From Welwitschia mirabilis (Eukaryota > Gnetophyta > Gnetopsida > Welwitschiales): a DNA stretch of 39,221 nucleotides. Shown here piece by piece: positions 20,415 to 31,500 of this stretch; positions within the stretch are counted from its first letter, which is position 1; each line of letters opens with the position of its first letter. The DNA is taken from assembly GCA_051453625.1 (NCBI GenBank), contig JBOZIK010000001.1, positions 245,123,130 to 245,162,350 of the forward strand. The letters are read 5' to 3'. A model generated the notes under the pieces. That model ran no database searches. It worked only from the letters and a program-made list of their open reading frames with translations, and was not told the origin of the DNA. The translations under genes were made by a program, and so were the position numbers.

Positions 20415-21587
20415 ATGGCCGCATCCACGAAGCTCACCCGTCTCGGAACAGCACTTCTGTGCATTTGTTTGGCCGCTCAAACAGCACATGGATCATCCCG
20501 CTGGAGATTCATGAAAGCCAAACAGGGAGACTCCGTTAAAGCAGGCTACTGGCCCTACTGGGCCTCTTCCTACTCCCCTATCTCCTCCCTCAAGTCCGAC
20601 ATTTTTACACACATCTTGTTCGCCTTTGTCGGTCTCAACGACACCACTTTCGAGTTGACGGTGCCCTCCGCTGCCATGCAGACCCTTCCCTCTTTCACTA
20701 CGGACGTCCATCGCAGAAATCCCGCGTTGAAAACCCTTCTGTCAATTGGCGGTGCCAACGCCAGCTCCGCCACCTTCGCTGCCATGTGTGCTACCGCAGA
20801 CACGCGGCGTTCCTTTATTAATTCCTCCATTGCCATCGCCCGCAAGTACGGATTCGACGGGCTTGATCTCGACTGGGAATCACCCCGCACGGACTCCGAG
20901 ATGTCACTTTTTGGCCAACTCTTATCCGAGTGGCGACAAGCCGTCGATTCGGAGGCCGCGAAGACCAGAAAACCGGCATTGCTGTTAACCGCAGCGGTTT
21001 ACTATGCCTCAAGCTTCATCCTGTCTGCCAACAAGAGGGCCTTCCCGGTGAAAACAATGGCCGTCACGCTGGACTGGGTCAACGTCATGAATTATGACTA
21101 CCATGGGTCGTGGGACACGTCAGCGACCGGCACCGTCGCGGCTCTTTATGATCCGTCGTCTAACATTTCAACATCGTTCGGCATCTCCTCGTGGCTGTCC
21201 GCAGGCATGCCGGCTTCGAAGGTGGTGATGGGAATGCCTTTGTACGGACGCTCTTGGGTTTTGAAGAATCCGGATAACGATACGTCTATCGGAGCGGCGG
21301 CAGTAGCCGCGGGTCCCAAGCAAGAATTGAGCGATGAGAGCGGCGTTATGTTCTACTCGGAGATCGTAGAATTCATTGCAAAGAAGAATGCGACTGAAGT
21401 TTATGATTCGACGACGGTTTCGGCGTATGCGTATAAGGATGATCTTTGGGTGAGCTATGATAACCCGCGCTCAGTGTCCGTGAAAGTTGAGTTTGCGAAA
21501 AAGAAATCGCTGCGCGGTTACTTCTTCTGGTCGCTCAATCAGGACTATCGCTGGACTCTCTGCTCTACCGGTAATAATCGAAATTGA
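20415..21587 (+). CDS. Class V chitinase (GH18), copy 2, complete
   Basis: Endochitinase that hydrolyses beta-1,4 GlcNAc linkages by the retaining, substrate-assisted GH18 mechanism; in plants it is linked to antifungal defence and stress. The product is 390 aa in one uninterrupted exon. Residues 1-26 form a signal peptide (hydrophobic LGTALLCICLAAQ, likely cut after AHG). The mature chain starts the barrel at VKAGYWPYW (41-49), has the SIGG strand at 110-113, the catalytic DGLDLDWE at 148-155 with Glu155 as acid and Asp153 assisting, MNYDYHG at 225-231 and the last strand with Trp372. All key residues are present and the length fits the family. Six N-glycosylation sequons occur (N75, N115, N136, N250, N288, N325). 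Mature cysteines are C125 and C383. No long C-terminal propeptide is visible, so secretion to the cell wall space is likely. I chose 20415 because it directly starts the signal peptide; the frame stays open upstream to an ATG at 20196, but that extension is not signal-like. Confidence 0.96.
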   Translation: MAASTKLTRLGTALLCICLAAQTAHGSSRWRFMKAKQGDSVKAGYWPYWASSYSPISSLKSDIFTHILFAFVGLNDTTFELTVPSAAMQTLPSFTTDVHRRNPALKTLLSIGGANASSATFAAMCATADTRRSFINSSIAIARKYGFDGLDLDWESPRTDSEMSLFGQLLSEWRQAVDSEAAKTRKPALLLTAAVYYASSFILSANKRAFPVKTMAVTLDWVNVMNYDYHGSWDTSATGTVAALYDPSSNISTSFGISSWLSAGMPASKVVMGMPLYGRSWVLKNPDNDTSIGAAAVAAGPKQELSDESGVMFYSEIVEFIAKKNATEVYDSTTVSAYAYKDDLWVSYDNPRSVSVKVEFAKKKSLRGYFFWSLNQDYRWTLCSTGNNRN

Positions 21588-21918
21588 TTTTTTTGATTGC
21601 TTTCTGAGATCTTCATTGTTTTGTTTTTGTTGTCCTCGTTCAAAATTTATTTCGAGTTTGTTGTTGACGGCTTGTCTCTCTGGTTGGTTTCGTTTGATGC
21701 GCAGCGGCTCGGACGTGGAACAAACTGTAACTGTTTGAACTGAGGACGGCGTTTGGAGGGACGAATAAATCTTTGGCATTGTCCAGAATATGACGTCTGT
21801 ACCCATGAAGGCAATTATTCTCACCTCCCGTCTTCAGGAGTCTTAAGAATTGGCATCCACATCGTGAGGAGACCCAGCCTCCGAGATTTACTTTAATTCA
21901 TTCGTAAATTCTGAAATG
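21588..21918 (+). other. 3' UTR and flank of chitinase copy 2
   Basis: Aligns with 176-555 behind copy 1. An AATAAA signal is at 21764-21769. Similarity ends near the agatttactttaatt block at 21882-21896. Conservation of a non-coding flank shows that the duplicated unit reached at least about 330 bp beyond the stop codon. Confidence 0.75.
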
Positions 21919-22479
21919 TTACCATCGCAAGCTGTGATTCTGCAATTTATGTGTTATTAGCGTGTTACAATAATACCATTCAATTACTTCACCAACTTAC
22001 ATAAGTTGGGAGGCGTGTATCATAACTCATTTAAAATAAAATCCATCTTTGAAAATGAGAAAATGGCACCCCGTTTCATATTTTCTTCCAAGTACTTGTT
22101 ATTCTTAAACTTTAGTCACTTTGGATCTTTTAATCTGTCTCGTTTTATCTCCCTTTTTAAAAACATGTTTAAAGTTAGGGTTTTCTAAAATGCATGCCCA
22201 TGTCAATTTGTTTCATGTAAATTTTTAAAATATTTTTAAAGTTTAAAATTTTTTTATAGTATTACTAAAAGAAAATATTAATTAAAAGTTTCGATTTGTT
22301 TAATTATTTAAACATTTATTTTACAAATCTTTGAATTTCTCAATGAGGTGGTGGAATACTCATCCTTTATTCAAAGAGTCAAGGGTTTGAACCTTTAAAT
22401 GCCTTATTATAAGAGGAACTAAATAATCATAATCATTTGTGTAGGAATCGTGGTGGTTGGACATAACTAAGATCAATCA
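21919..22479. other. Intergenic DNA, no gene seen
   Basis: AT-rich. The 60-codon frame at 22006-22188 has no recognisable feature. The left end of the gypsy LTR that follows could lie anywhere in the last 100 bases. Confidence 0.5.
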
Positions 22480-22838
22480 TATGGGCCATCTTGATGGCAA
22501 TGTATAATAGGTTAATAGTAATCATTTCATTTGCTTTATGTGAGGTAGAATGAGATGAATAGGAATTGTTTCACTTTTTGTATGTAAAGTGAAATCGGAT
22601 GAATAAGAATCATTTCATTTTTTGTAGGGATTTAAAACTGTTTTCTTTCATTTATGTAACAAAGCGAGGAAATAGAGGAAAAATGAAAAAAAGATATGTA
22701 TAAAGTTTGATGGTTTGAAAAGGGAATAGAGAAGAGAAGTGGAGATTTCTGTTTTGCCTTTGTTAAAGTTGTATTTCAGAGTTCTATAGCTTGCTTGCAC
22801 TTTCGTTTTTTTTCCTTTTGTTGTTGTTTAGCTATGCT
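22480..22838 (+). repeat. 5' LTR remnant of the gypsy element
   Basis: The right end is set by the PBS at 22841; the left end is approximate. The stretch from about 22597 to 22760 aligns with about 27205-27340, with many differences. Confidence 0.55.
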
Positions 22839-22840
22839 AA

Positions 22841-22855
22841 TGGTATTAGAGTAGG
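22841..22855 (+). promoter_or_regulatory. Primer-binding site of the gypsy element (tRNA-iMet type)
   Basis: tggtattagagtagg differs from the initiator-Met tRNA complement TGGTATCAGAGCAGG at two positions, both C-to-T. Confidence 0.85.
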
Positions 22856-23729
22856 AACGAAATTACAAAGGGAGTTTTCACTAAAAGTCAGATAGAAGGA
22901 GAGGTGAAGCTTAAAGAGGAAGAATAGGTCGAGGAAATGTGATAAACCTCACTAAGGCCATAAATATCCTTAGAATACTTGTGAGAATGGAGGCCATTAA
23001 GGTTCTATAAGGGAGAGAAGTGTCCATGAAAGGTGTGTAGTCAGATGAGGAGAATGATGTAATAGAAGTTGTTGTGCCAAAAGGATAAGAAGAAGAGGTA
23101 CACCCATAAGATAAGGAACTTTTAAGAATCTTGTTACAGATTAGAAAGAAATAGAAAATGGAGTAAGTTATTTTAAAGGATATTTGAATTTAGAATTCTT
23201 AATAAATTAGACTAATGAAGTTAAAAGCTACTTTGATTTAGAGAAAACTGAAAAAAGAAGAAAGGTAATGTTTTTAGTAATAAAGTTAAAGCATTTAGTA
23301 GTTACATGATGAGATCATGTATAGCTTCAATAAGAGATGTTTCAAAAGTTTTAGAGTTTTAGACAAGAAGATCATTTTATGGTGGAATATAGAAATTGCT
23401 TTCACTACATGCCCATTCATGAAGCACTTTAGTGAAAAGATGGTCAAGTATATAAATGACCTCAAATATTTAATCCAAGATTATATGACCTAATTTTTTC
23501 CCAAATAGTAGAGAAGGCATCTTAGTTTAATAGAATAATATAGGCATGGAGGATTTAGCTAAAGGAGACAAATAGGGAGAGGTCATGCGAGAGGTGGAAG
23601 AGCTATAGTAATTGAAACACATGAAAGAAGTGAAATTAGAAAAGGGAATGGCCACCTTAATAGATAATCGTTTTCCAATAATAAGATAAATAAAGAGGCA
23701 TCATGAGAGGGAGATTTAGACAAACAAGT

Positions 23730-24042
23730 TGTTAATTAGGTATCCTATGGATTACACAAACTTGACATCACTTCCTTTTGTCATGGATTTTGGTTTAAGT
23801 AATAGCTTAATAATGGTACCAAAGCCTCAATCTTGAGTTTAGCTTTTAATGAGTGTTGTGCTGGCAAGATGTGAAATCTAATGAGCCCCTCGTTCCTCTA
23901 ATAAAAGCCTATAATTTAGAAGACTATAAAAGAACATGCCCCAAATTCTTATTAGGGGTGTTAACAAAGTATCCTTAAGATTATACAAATGTGGGATGGC
24001 TTTCTATCGGTCATGATTTTTGGGCTAAGTAGTGGCCTAACA
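23730..24042 (+). mobile_element. TRIM-like miniature LTR element in gypsy gag
   Basis: Terminal direct repeats lie at 23730-23812 and 23959-24042 (83-84 bp), both starting tgttaa. The second ends taaca and the first taata, the decayed complement of the start. Directly after the first repeat lies tggtaccaaagcc (23814-23826), matching the iMet primer site TGGTATCAGAGCC at 11 of 13 bases. Directly before the second repeat is attagggg, a short polypurine tract. The 146-bp interior has no coding capacity. This size and layout define TRIM elements, which move only with enzymes from other elements. No clear 5-bp target duplication is visible. Confidence 0.75.
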
Positions 24043-26104
24043 AACTACTCTTCCAAGATGCATGTTTTAGTTATTAGAGAGGGCCATATTTATTTAAGAG
24101 CCTACACATTATAGAATAGTGTTACAATGTGAATTTTGTCATGACTTTATTATTTCTAGAAAAGTCTTAAACCTGGATGTACAAGTTTAGGTCTATAATT
24201 AAGAATGCAAGAGACTTCTCAAGTGTTACATAAAGTGAAAGGATCACATAATACTTACCATAATAGATAATAAAAGCTTGAATATCATGTTCTTAAAACA
24301 CATAACATCACATTTGGAGTTATCCTTGTTAACACATCCAAACCTATATAAGGTAAGTTGTCTTAAGAATCACTAAGAATTACTTTAAAAGATATATTAC
24401 TCAATAATTTTGGGTATATTTCAACATTAAAAATCTTCAAGACCCTACTCTATGTGATCTTATTCTTATGGATGTTCATCATGTTTTGTTAGGTGGACCA
24501 TGGATTTAGGATAGATATGGTATGATAGATGGAAGAAAAAATACCATGAAAAAGATAAATCCCATTGCAATAAGACTTAAAAGCATTAGTTTACAAGAGG
24601 AATCATACATTCTTACATAAGTAAAGGGTAGATGAAATATAGTTTACATTCTTACAAGAGGAGCACCTCAGTTTTGAAAACTAGATTTGAAAAGTGGTTA
24701 CCATCAAGTTCATGTTAGAGAAGTAGAAGGAGATGAATTGGAAACTATGTTTCAAACATCTAATGAACTATATGAATGAATGGTTGTTGAAGCTTCATGC
24801 AGATAATGAATGACGTATTGAAATCCTACTTAAATTACTTTATTATTGTATTTTTTAATGACAATTTAGAATATAATTAAAGTTATGTGGATTTCATAGA
24901 TCATTGACAATTAGTAATAAGAAGATTGGAAGAAGAGATATTGTTATTGAATGTAGAGAAATGTAGTTCATGAATAATGAAATTGTTTATTTGGATGTGT
25001 TTGTATCATTAGATGGATTACAAATGGATTCAAAGAAGCTAAGAACCATTATTAAATGGACAATACTTAAGAATTTAATAAATGTAACAACACTCTTAGG
25101 TTTAGTAGATTTTAGTCAAAGGTTTTTGATAGTAGAGATGACAAACATAGTTAGGGGAATAAATAAGGGACTATTATAGTGAAGAAAAAAAGATAAAATA
25201 AATGCAAACTTTAAGAACTACAGAAAAAGTTATGTTAAGTTTCTATGTTAGAAATTATAGACTCTGATAAAGTTTTTAAAGTAAAATGTGATGCAAGCAG
25301 TGAAGTTGTTCATGTAGTTTTGTTAATAGAAGAAACTCTATTTGCATATTATAGTGAAATATTAAATGAAAGAAAGTGTAAGTATTTTGTCTATGAAAAA
25401 TAGATTTATGAAATTTTGCACTCATTTGCAAGATGATGAAGTTATCTTCCATATATAGACTATCAATCTCTAAACTTTACTTAAAAGAGACATGAACTCT
25501 CTAGTAAATACATCAAATGGGATGGAACAACTACATAAACTTCACTTTGTTTTAAAACATAAAAAGTAAAAATAAAACAATTGTTGATGCATTATGAGAA
25601 GATGTAATGTGGTTATGAAAATAGTAGCAAAATCATTCAAGAGGTAGGACATGAAGTATGATGAGGATTTATACATGGGCACATATGGAAGGAGTTGAGA
25701 AGTGGAAAAATAGGTTTTTAAAAGAAAGCTAGTTATCTATATAAGGATAAAAAATTATGCATTTAAAAATAACCTCTTAGATAAAAATAATAATAAAGAA
25801 GAGGCATGTTAGATAATTAACTAGGCATTTTGGAGAAGGAAATACTATAATATTAATTTAAAAAAAAAGCATTACCACTAGGTTAAAATAAAAGGTGAGA
25901 GTGGTGAATTTGATAAGGTTTTCTAAAACTTATTAATGTGCAAAAGGAACTACAAGATATGCTAGTCTATATGTACCACTACATGTGCTAGAGGTATCAT
26001 GGAAAGAGATTAATATTGATTTGTAAATTAGAAAATAACTGCATCATGATAATACTTAATCATTTCTTTAACATGGTATTTTTTTTGCGTATGAAAATTT
26101 AGAA

Positions 26105-26286
26105 GATGCTAGATATATTTGTAAGATATTTTTCAAAGATATTATGAGATATCATGGAGTGCTAAAAAACATTCTTTTATATTAAGATATTACGAGATGC
26201 TAGATGTATTGCTAAGATATTTTACAAAGAGATTGTGAGATATCATGTAGTGACAAAAACCATTCTTTTATCTTGTTTAGATATTT
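26105..26286 (+). repeat. 91-bp tandem duplication inside gypsy integrase
   Basis: Two adjacent copies start with gatgctagat at 26105 and 26196. Both encode versions of the same integrase segment (DAR.I.KIF.K.I.RYH.V.K.IL), so the duplication arose within the element rather than being part of the protein. Confidence 0.8.
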
Positions 26287-27179
26287 TTCAAATAGAATAA
26301 GATGTTACTTTCACAAATTCATTTTATCTGCATTATGATAAGAAATGGACGTAAGGTTATATTTTAATACAGTTAGATCCCCACAAAGTGATGGATAATT
26401 AGAGGTTACAGATAGAAGTTTGAAAAACTTGCTGTGCTTTTTATCCCAAAAGAATCTAAAAGAATGGAAGGAGAACATTATGGCTAGTAAAATTTACTTT
26501 TAATGAATTAAAAAATGGAACTATTCGAATGACAACATTTAAGTTTGTGTATGGTAAGTTTTGAAGGATACCATATCCATTAGTAGGTTCAATTTTAAGT
26601 AAGCTATGAAGATCTTCTTTTATAAAGGATATGATAAAGATACATATAAAATGAGAATAATAATAATTTTTCAAAATGAAATTTATAGAGCTACTATAGA
26701 TAAATGCAAAGTAGATGATGAAATTTTAATCGGGATGGATATCACAAGATAATATAAATAGCACTTAAATATATTTTGTTAAAGAACCAAATCATTTCAT
26801 GTTGTCAAAAAGATATTAAATAATTCCTGTCAGGTAAACTACCTATAAGGGTTCCAAAAAAGTAGCGTGTTCAATGTTATAAACTTGTAGAGATAGTAAG
26901 ACAATAATCAAGAGATTATAAGACAATACAAAATATATAAATAAAAATTTAACTTCTAAATGTAATAGTAATAGTAAAGAACCATCCAAATGGATGTAGA
27001 ATTTATGTGATATCTATTAGGCAATAAAAAAGCCTCTAAAGGTTAAACTTCATTTCATGGAGGACGATCCTAACATTGATGTTTGGAACCCAAGCAAAAT
27101 CCATGACATAACATCTATAAAACTCAAACAAAAAATCATAAAACCTGAGTTTCCCATATCATTAATAAAAATGTTAATG

Positions 27180-27350
27180 AATATAAGTAAATAATAATCA
27201 TTTAATTTTTATAGGAAGTTACAATCATTATTTTAATGTATTTAATAGGAGAAGGAGGCGGGGAAACAAAAAAAATGTGAAGTATAGAGTGCGAAGGCTT
27301 GAATAGGGAGTAGCAAATAGAAGTGGATATTTATATTTTAGATTTTTATT
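27180..27350 (+). repeat. 3' LTR remnant of the gypsy element, truncated
   Basis: Aligns with the 5' LTR remnant and stops where the next element begins (27357). The missing right part was not found after 33605. Confidence 0.5.
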
Positions 27351-27356
27351 TTTTTT

Positions 27357-28480
27357 TGAGAATGATCCATTATGAACTCATTAGAAGGTNNNNNNNNNNC
27401 AATAGACAAGTGATGATGTGATAAAAAGGATTAATAGGATGATGAACTCTTCAAAAAATATCTTTATGTCAATCACTAGAATTGACATAGTCATTAAGGA
27501 TTTATTATATATGTTTTTAATGCACTAGAGCTATAAACCTATTCTAATACTCAAAGGGGTGTTATTTAAGGGTTTAATAGTGGATTTTAGAGCATTATCT
27601 ACTACTTAGTCATTCAAATAAAGGTGATATATGAATACCTTCTAAAATCAAGATTGATATTGTAGGGAATTTCTGAACTATTAGATATGAATGGTTAGAT
27701 ATCTCATACTCCTATCTTATCTTGATGAAGTCTAGGTGAATGAAGGTTTATAACTGATGAATAATCATTCCATCTATTACTAAATTTATATGGTAGCTAC
27801 CTCCTATTAATTATAATAGTGTAATAATTGTAATCATATACTTGTTGCCTATCCAAACCTATAAAACATCCCCTTAGAAATCCCATTTATTCATATTATA
27901 TACATCATTATGGCTTTTGAAATTAAGGTATTTTAAGCAAGGAATCCATCTTCTTATAAAAGAAGTTGTCCTTGATATTATGCTGTGTTTCATCTGTTGA
28001 GGGATTATTGCTTATGATAGATTTATTTGACGTGTAATTAGTAATAAACTTAAGTATTCGTTTCTTAAATTCTCTTTCTATTTTTGTTATACTTAATGTT
28101 AAAATTAGTTTAGTACAATTTTATATTAAATATAATGTTAATATAGAGGTTAGGGATTAAAGTAAGTGGTAACAAGCCAGCAAATCAATTAATTAATTTC
28201 ATTTGGGTCATTACATGTCCATTATGTTGCATGCTTATTTCATTTCATACATATCATCTTATTTTTGCATCATCTGATTGCCTTATTTTATTTCTAACAT
28301 ACTAAAAAGACATAAAAATTCTTCTTCTCTCTTTCTTAAGAATTAACTCCTTCAACTTACTTTCTTCTAAGTTTATGATTCTAAGTTGATTTAACTTACA
28401 TTAGATGTATTACTGACCCTATACTTGAGAAATTTTTTATATTAAACTATTAAATTATTTATTATATACATAGCACAACA
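27357..28480 (+). repeat. 5' LTR of the Athila-like element
   Basis: Starts TGAG and ends CAACA. A TATA box tataaaa lies at 27860-27866, about where the shared homology with the truncated 3' copy ends. Confidence 0.6.
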
Positions 28481-28483
28481 TTT

Positions 28484-28501
28484 TGGTGCCATTTCTAGGA
28501 A
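28484..28501 (+). promoter_or_regulatory. Primer-binding site of the Athila-like element (tRNA-Asp type)
   Basis: tggtgccatttctaggaa resembles the TGGCGCCGTTGCCGGGGAA site used by Athila/Tat elements. Most differences are C-to-T or G-to-A, as in decayed methylated DNA. Confidence 0.7.
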
Positions 28502-31500
28502 ATCATTCAAGATTGAAAGGTCAGTTCTCATTACACAAGTAAGTAACTTAAGCTTAAGATTATTTACCTATGTAATGTTATATATATAGTTTTCCTTTCT
28601 TTTGCTTAGATTTCAAAATTTTTTTAGTCTTTATTATTGGTATACTTTTTGTGTGATCTTAGGAATTAAAACTATTACAATAAACTTGGCTTATACTTTG
28701 CACTTTTTATAGTCTAAATAATTATCACATCCATTATTCTTGTAGCCTACTTCTTATAGCTTTTGTAATCTAGAAGAGTGTTTTCACTTAGATGTAAAGA
28801 AGTTTGTTTAACATTTTGTAATAATGCAGGGTGATGGTAAAGTACTATAGAGAAAATAATTTCAATAATAAAAATATCAAAGAAGGTTTGGTTGAATTTT
28901 ATTCAATAACTAAAGGTAAGAAGGAAAACTTTATTTCAAGAGTAGAGTAAGATGATTTTTCTACTTTTACATGAAATAATTTGTAAATTATTTCTTTGAT
29001 GATTCTTGCTTATGTTATTCACATCCAAATAAATTATTCTTATTCTTCTTTTTTTACTTGATTCTATGGATTAAAAAAAGAACACTACTTGAGGAGAAAC
29101 TTGCCATTGAAGAATGCTGGTGTAACTAAGAATGAGGTCCCTTCCTATTTTCCACCTTTACTTAGAAGTAATGATAAGTCTTAATGCTATAAAAAATATC
29201 TCTCATTTAGAGAATCATTCTTTAATCAATTTAAAAAATCTTAACCTCTTCCCATAAAAAAATATATATGAAAAAGAAGTGAATTCCTTATATAAATATT
29301 TTTTTTCAATCTAAAAATCAAAGTGATAGACTCAACAAAAATGTATAGAGATTAATAAGATTTATCATATAATTCTATTGGAAAAAACAACATTCCTAAG
29401 CTACACCATCATGTCCACTACTTCTCTCCTTGAGAATGATAAGGAGAACATTGAAACTTCTACAAGAATAGGAAAGACTCTTTTTGAAATGATGATAATG
29501 AAATGATAGATTTATTTTATTAATCTCCAATGTTGCACGCTTTAGAAGATAGCCCATGTAAGGATAATGATGTTTTAACTCATTAACTGAACATGAATAA
29601 TGAGGATCATGGTTCATTAGATGATAATATAGAGATATTAAATTATTTCTCCAATATTCACTTAATTTTAAAATATCAATGTGATAGGAAAGCATCAACT
29701 TTAAAAAACCCTAAAAAGTTCCTAATACGTAATGAATATAATAATTACATTTCTTTTTGCGATTTTTTGGACGAATGTAACAACTTAGGGGATGATGACA
29801 TTTAACAAACAATAATGAAAATAATGAGAAAAAGTAGGATGAGGAAGAATCGATGGAGATTCATCAAAATTCAATAGAAGATGGGCTTATTACATCCAAT
29901 GAAATAACTAGAATTGAAGTGTTTAATCATATCAAGAATTTTTTTTTGTTCCTTCGACTTGTACTTCCATGTAAAACTCAAAATAATGTCCTTTCTTTTA
30001 TGTTCAATTTCACATTACCTTATGCTTTTAATAATGTTTACACCTTTGAAAATCATGATTTTAAATATCTTAGAATATTAAATTAGGAAGAACCTTAACT
30101 TCTTAATTAAAACCCATGTCTTAAGTAAAATGTTAGAAAACTTATTAGTCATATTAAACATGTCCTAATCAATCATATTAAGAAGCTTATTGATATTTAT
30201 TAAATTCATTCTTTCTTTTTAAGTGGTACCATTAATGTTTACTTTACTGACTATTAATTACAATATTAATTGTTGAATGTAATTATGCTTATAACACTTT
30301 TAGTTAGAGATTACCAAGGTTTTAAATATATTAATTCTTTATCTTTTATTTAGATACTAAAATTTGTAAAGTCAAGGTACTATTAAGATATTTCATTTGT
30401 TACCAATTAATTCTCTTCAAAAATACACTTCTATATAAGTGACTTGTCCAATTATATAATAGAATTAAAATTTCATTATTGAGGATGCAAGCCTCATATA
30501 ACTTTCATGTTGTATTAATTAATTTCTAGATGGTTTGGCACTTATTTTATTGAAAAAGTACATCTTAATGGCTCAATTAAATTTTTTGAAATAAACTCTA
30601 ATGAAAAACAAATTATTAATGGATAATGGTTAAAACTTTATTAATTACTTGGTGATTGTCATTACATTATGAACATGATAAAAGTAATTAATTGGAAGAT
30701 CCTCTTAACTAAGATAAGGATCTTCCCTTCATTATCATTTAGATGATTTCTTTTGTATTTCTTGATTGAGTTATTTTACTACATGATTATCCATTTATTT
30801 AGTTTTACACTAAATTTCCTCTGAGTTTTAATTTAAGTAATTTTATTTTGGGCATTTCAAGTGGTAAGATTGGATTTTATCCAATCTTCAAATATTCCTA
30901 TGTCTACAACCTTTTACATGAAATGAAATCAAAATATCTATGTTATCTTGTTACAATGTTAATTATGTTAAATTAGATGCTTTTATTTAGCTATGTACTT
31001 TATTAATTTACCATTCTAATGATTAATCGATGTTTTAAAAATATCTTGATAATATGCATTAATTTCAAAATAAAAATTTAAAATTAAGAAGAGCAAAAAA
31101 TTAATGCACATGCTTAACTCTTATTATTAATGCCATGATGTCCTATTACAAGCATACTTAGGTAATTTTCCTTAAGAGATGTTTTTAGTAGTGTGATATG
31201 AGAGCCATGAGAACTCATTAGAGGGTTAATTAAATATGATCTAGCTTTAGCCTATGGGTTCTTACTTTTTTAGTAGTGATTGCACTTCCCTCATGATGGA
31301 CAGTGTTTTTTAACATCTCTTTGACATGATTCTTCATAGATCTAGATCCATCTCTTCCTGAGAACTTGCAACACATTAGTTATTAGGTGGTAAATTATAA
31401 GATTTCATTTACTATCATAAATGATTATTAGATTAAATTATAGTACTAACATTACATTGATTTTTTCGAAAGGTAATCATTAGTTATTATCGTAGCCACT

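Larger units (their letters stand above)
23330..27000 (+). pseudogene. Gypsy gag-pol relic
   Basis: A gag-like segment is at about 23370-23560. VLLGGPW (24483-24503) with the following DGRKNT marks the protease-RT linker. About 100 residues of the RT fingers are then missing before LDLKSGYHQV (24681-24710). The RT catalytic box, normally VYFDDIL, reads VFFNDNL (24848-24868), so one catalytic Asp is lost. RNase H follows with VFKVKCDAS (about 25275-25301). The integrase segment PQSDGQ..VT.RSL, with a stop, is near 26380-26425, preceded by a 91-bp internal duplication. A GPY/F-like end (about 26806-26838) closes pol. Stops and frameshifts are dense throughout, so nothing is functional. Confidence 0.78.
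22480..27350 (+). mobile_element. Decayed Ty3/gypsy retrotransposon (+)
   Basis: LTR remnants lie at about 22480-22838 and 27180-27350. They share a recognisable stretch, for example gggaatagagaagagaagtgg (22723-22743) against gggagtagcaaatagaagtgg (27306-27326). A primer-binding site lies at 22841-22855. Between them are gag, protease end, RT, RNase H and integrase in gypsy order. The gag region is interrupted by a TRIM-like element and the 3' LTR is cut by the Athila-like element at 27357. The lineage within gypsy was not determined. Confidence 0.8.

Noticed and set aside
20493-21824. Minus-strand and out-of-frame frames overlapping the chitinase
   Set aside because: Shadows of the real gene; no motif.
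23730-24042. Cassandra-type TRIM carrying 5S rRNA
   Set aside because: The terminal repeats show no 5S-like internal promoter boxes and are far too short.
29593-30086. Two plus-strand frames of 70 and 77 codons as new small genes
   Set aside because: Inside a decayed LTR element, separated by stops, no recognisable domain; recorded only as possible gag-like debris.
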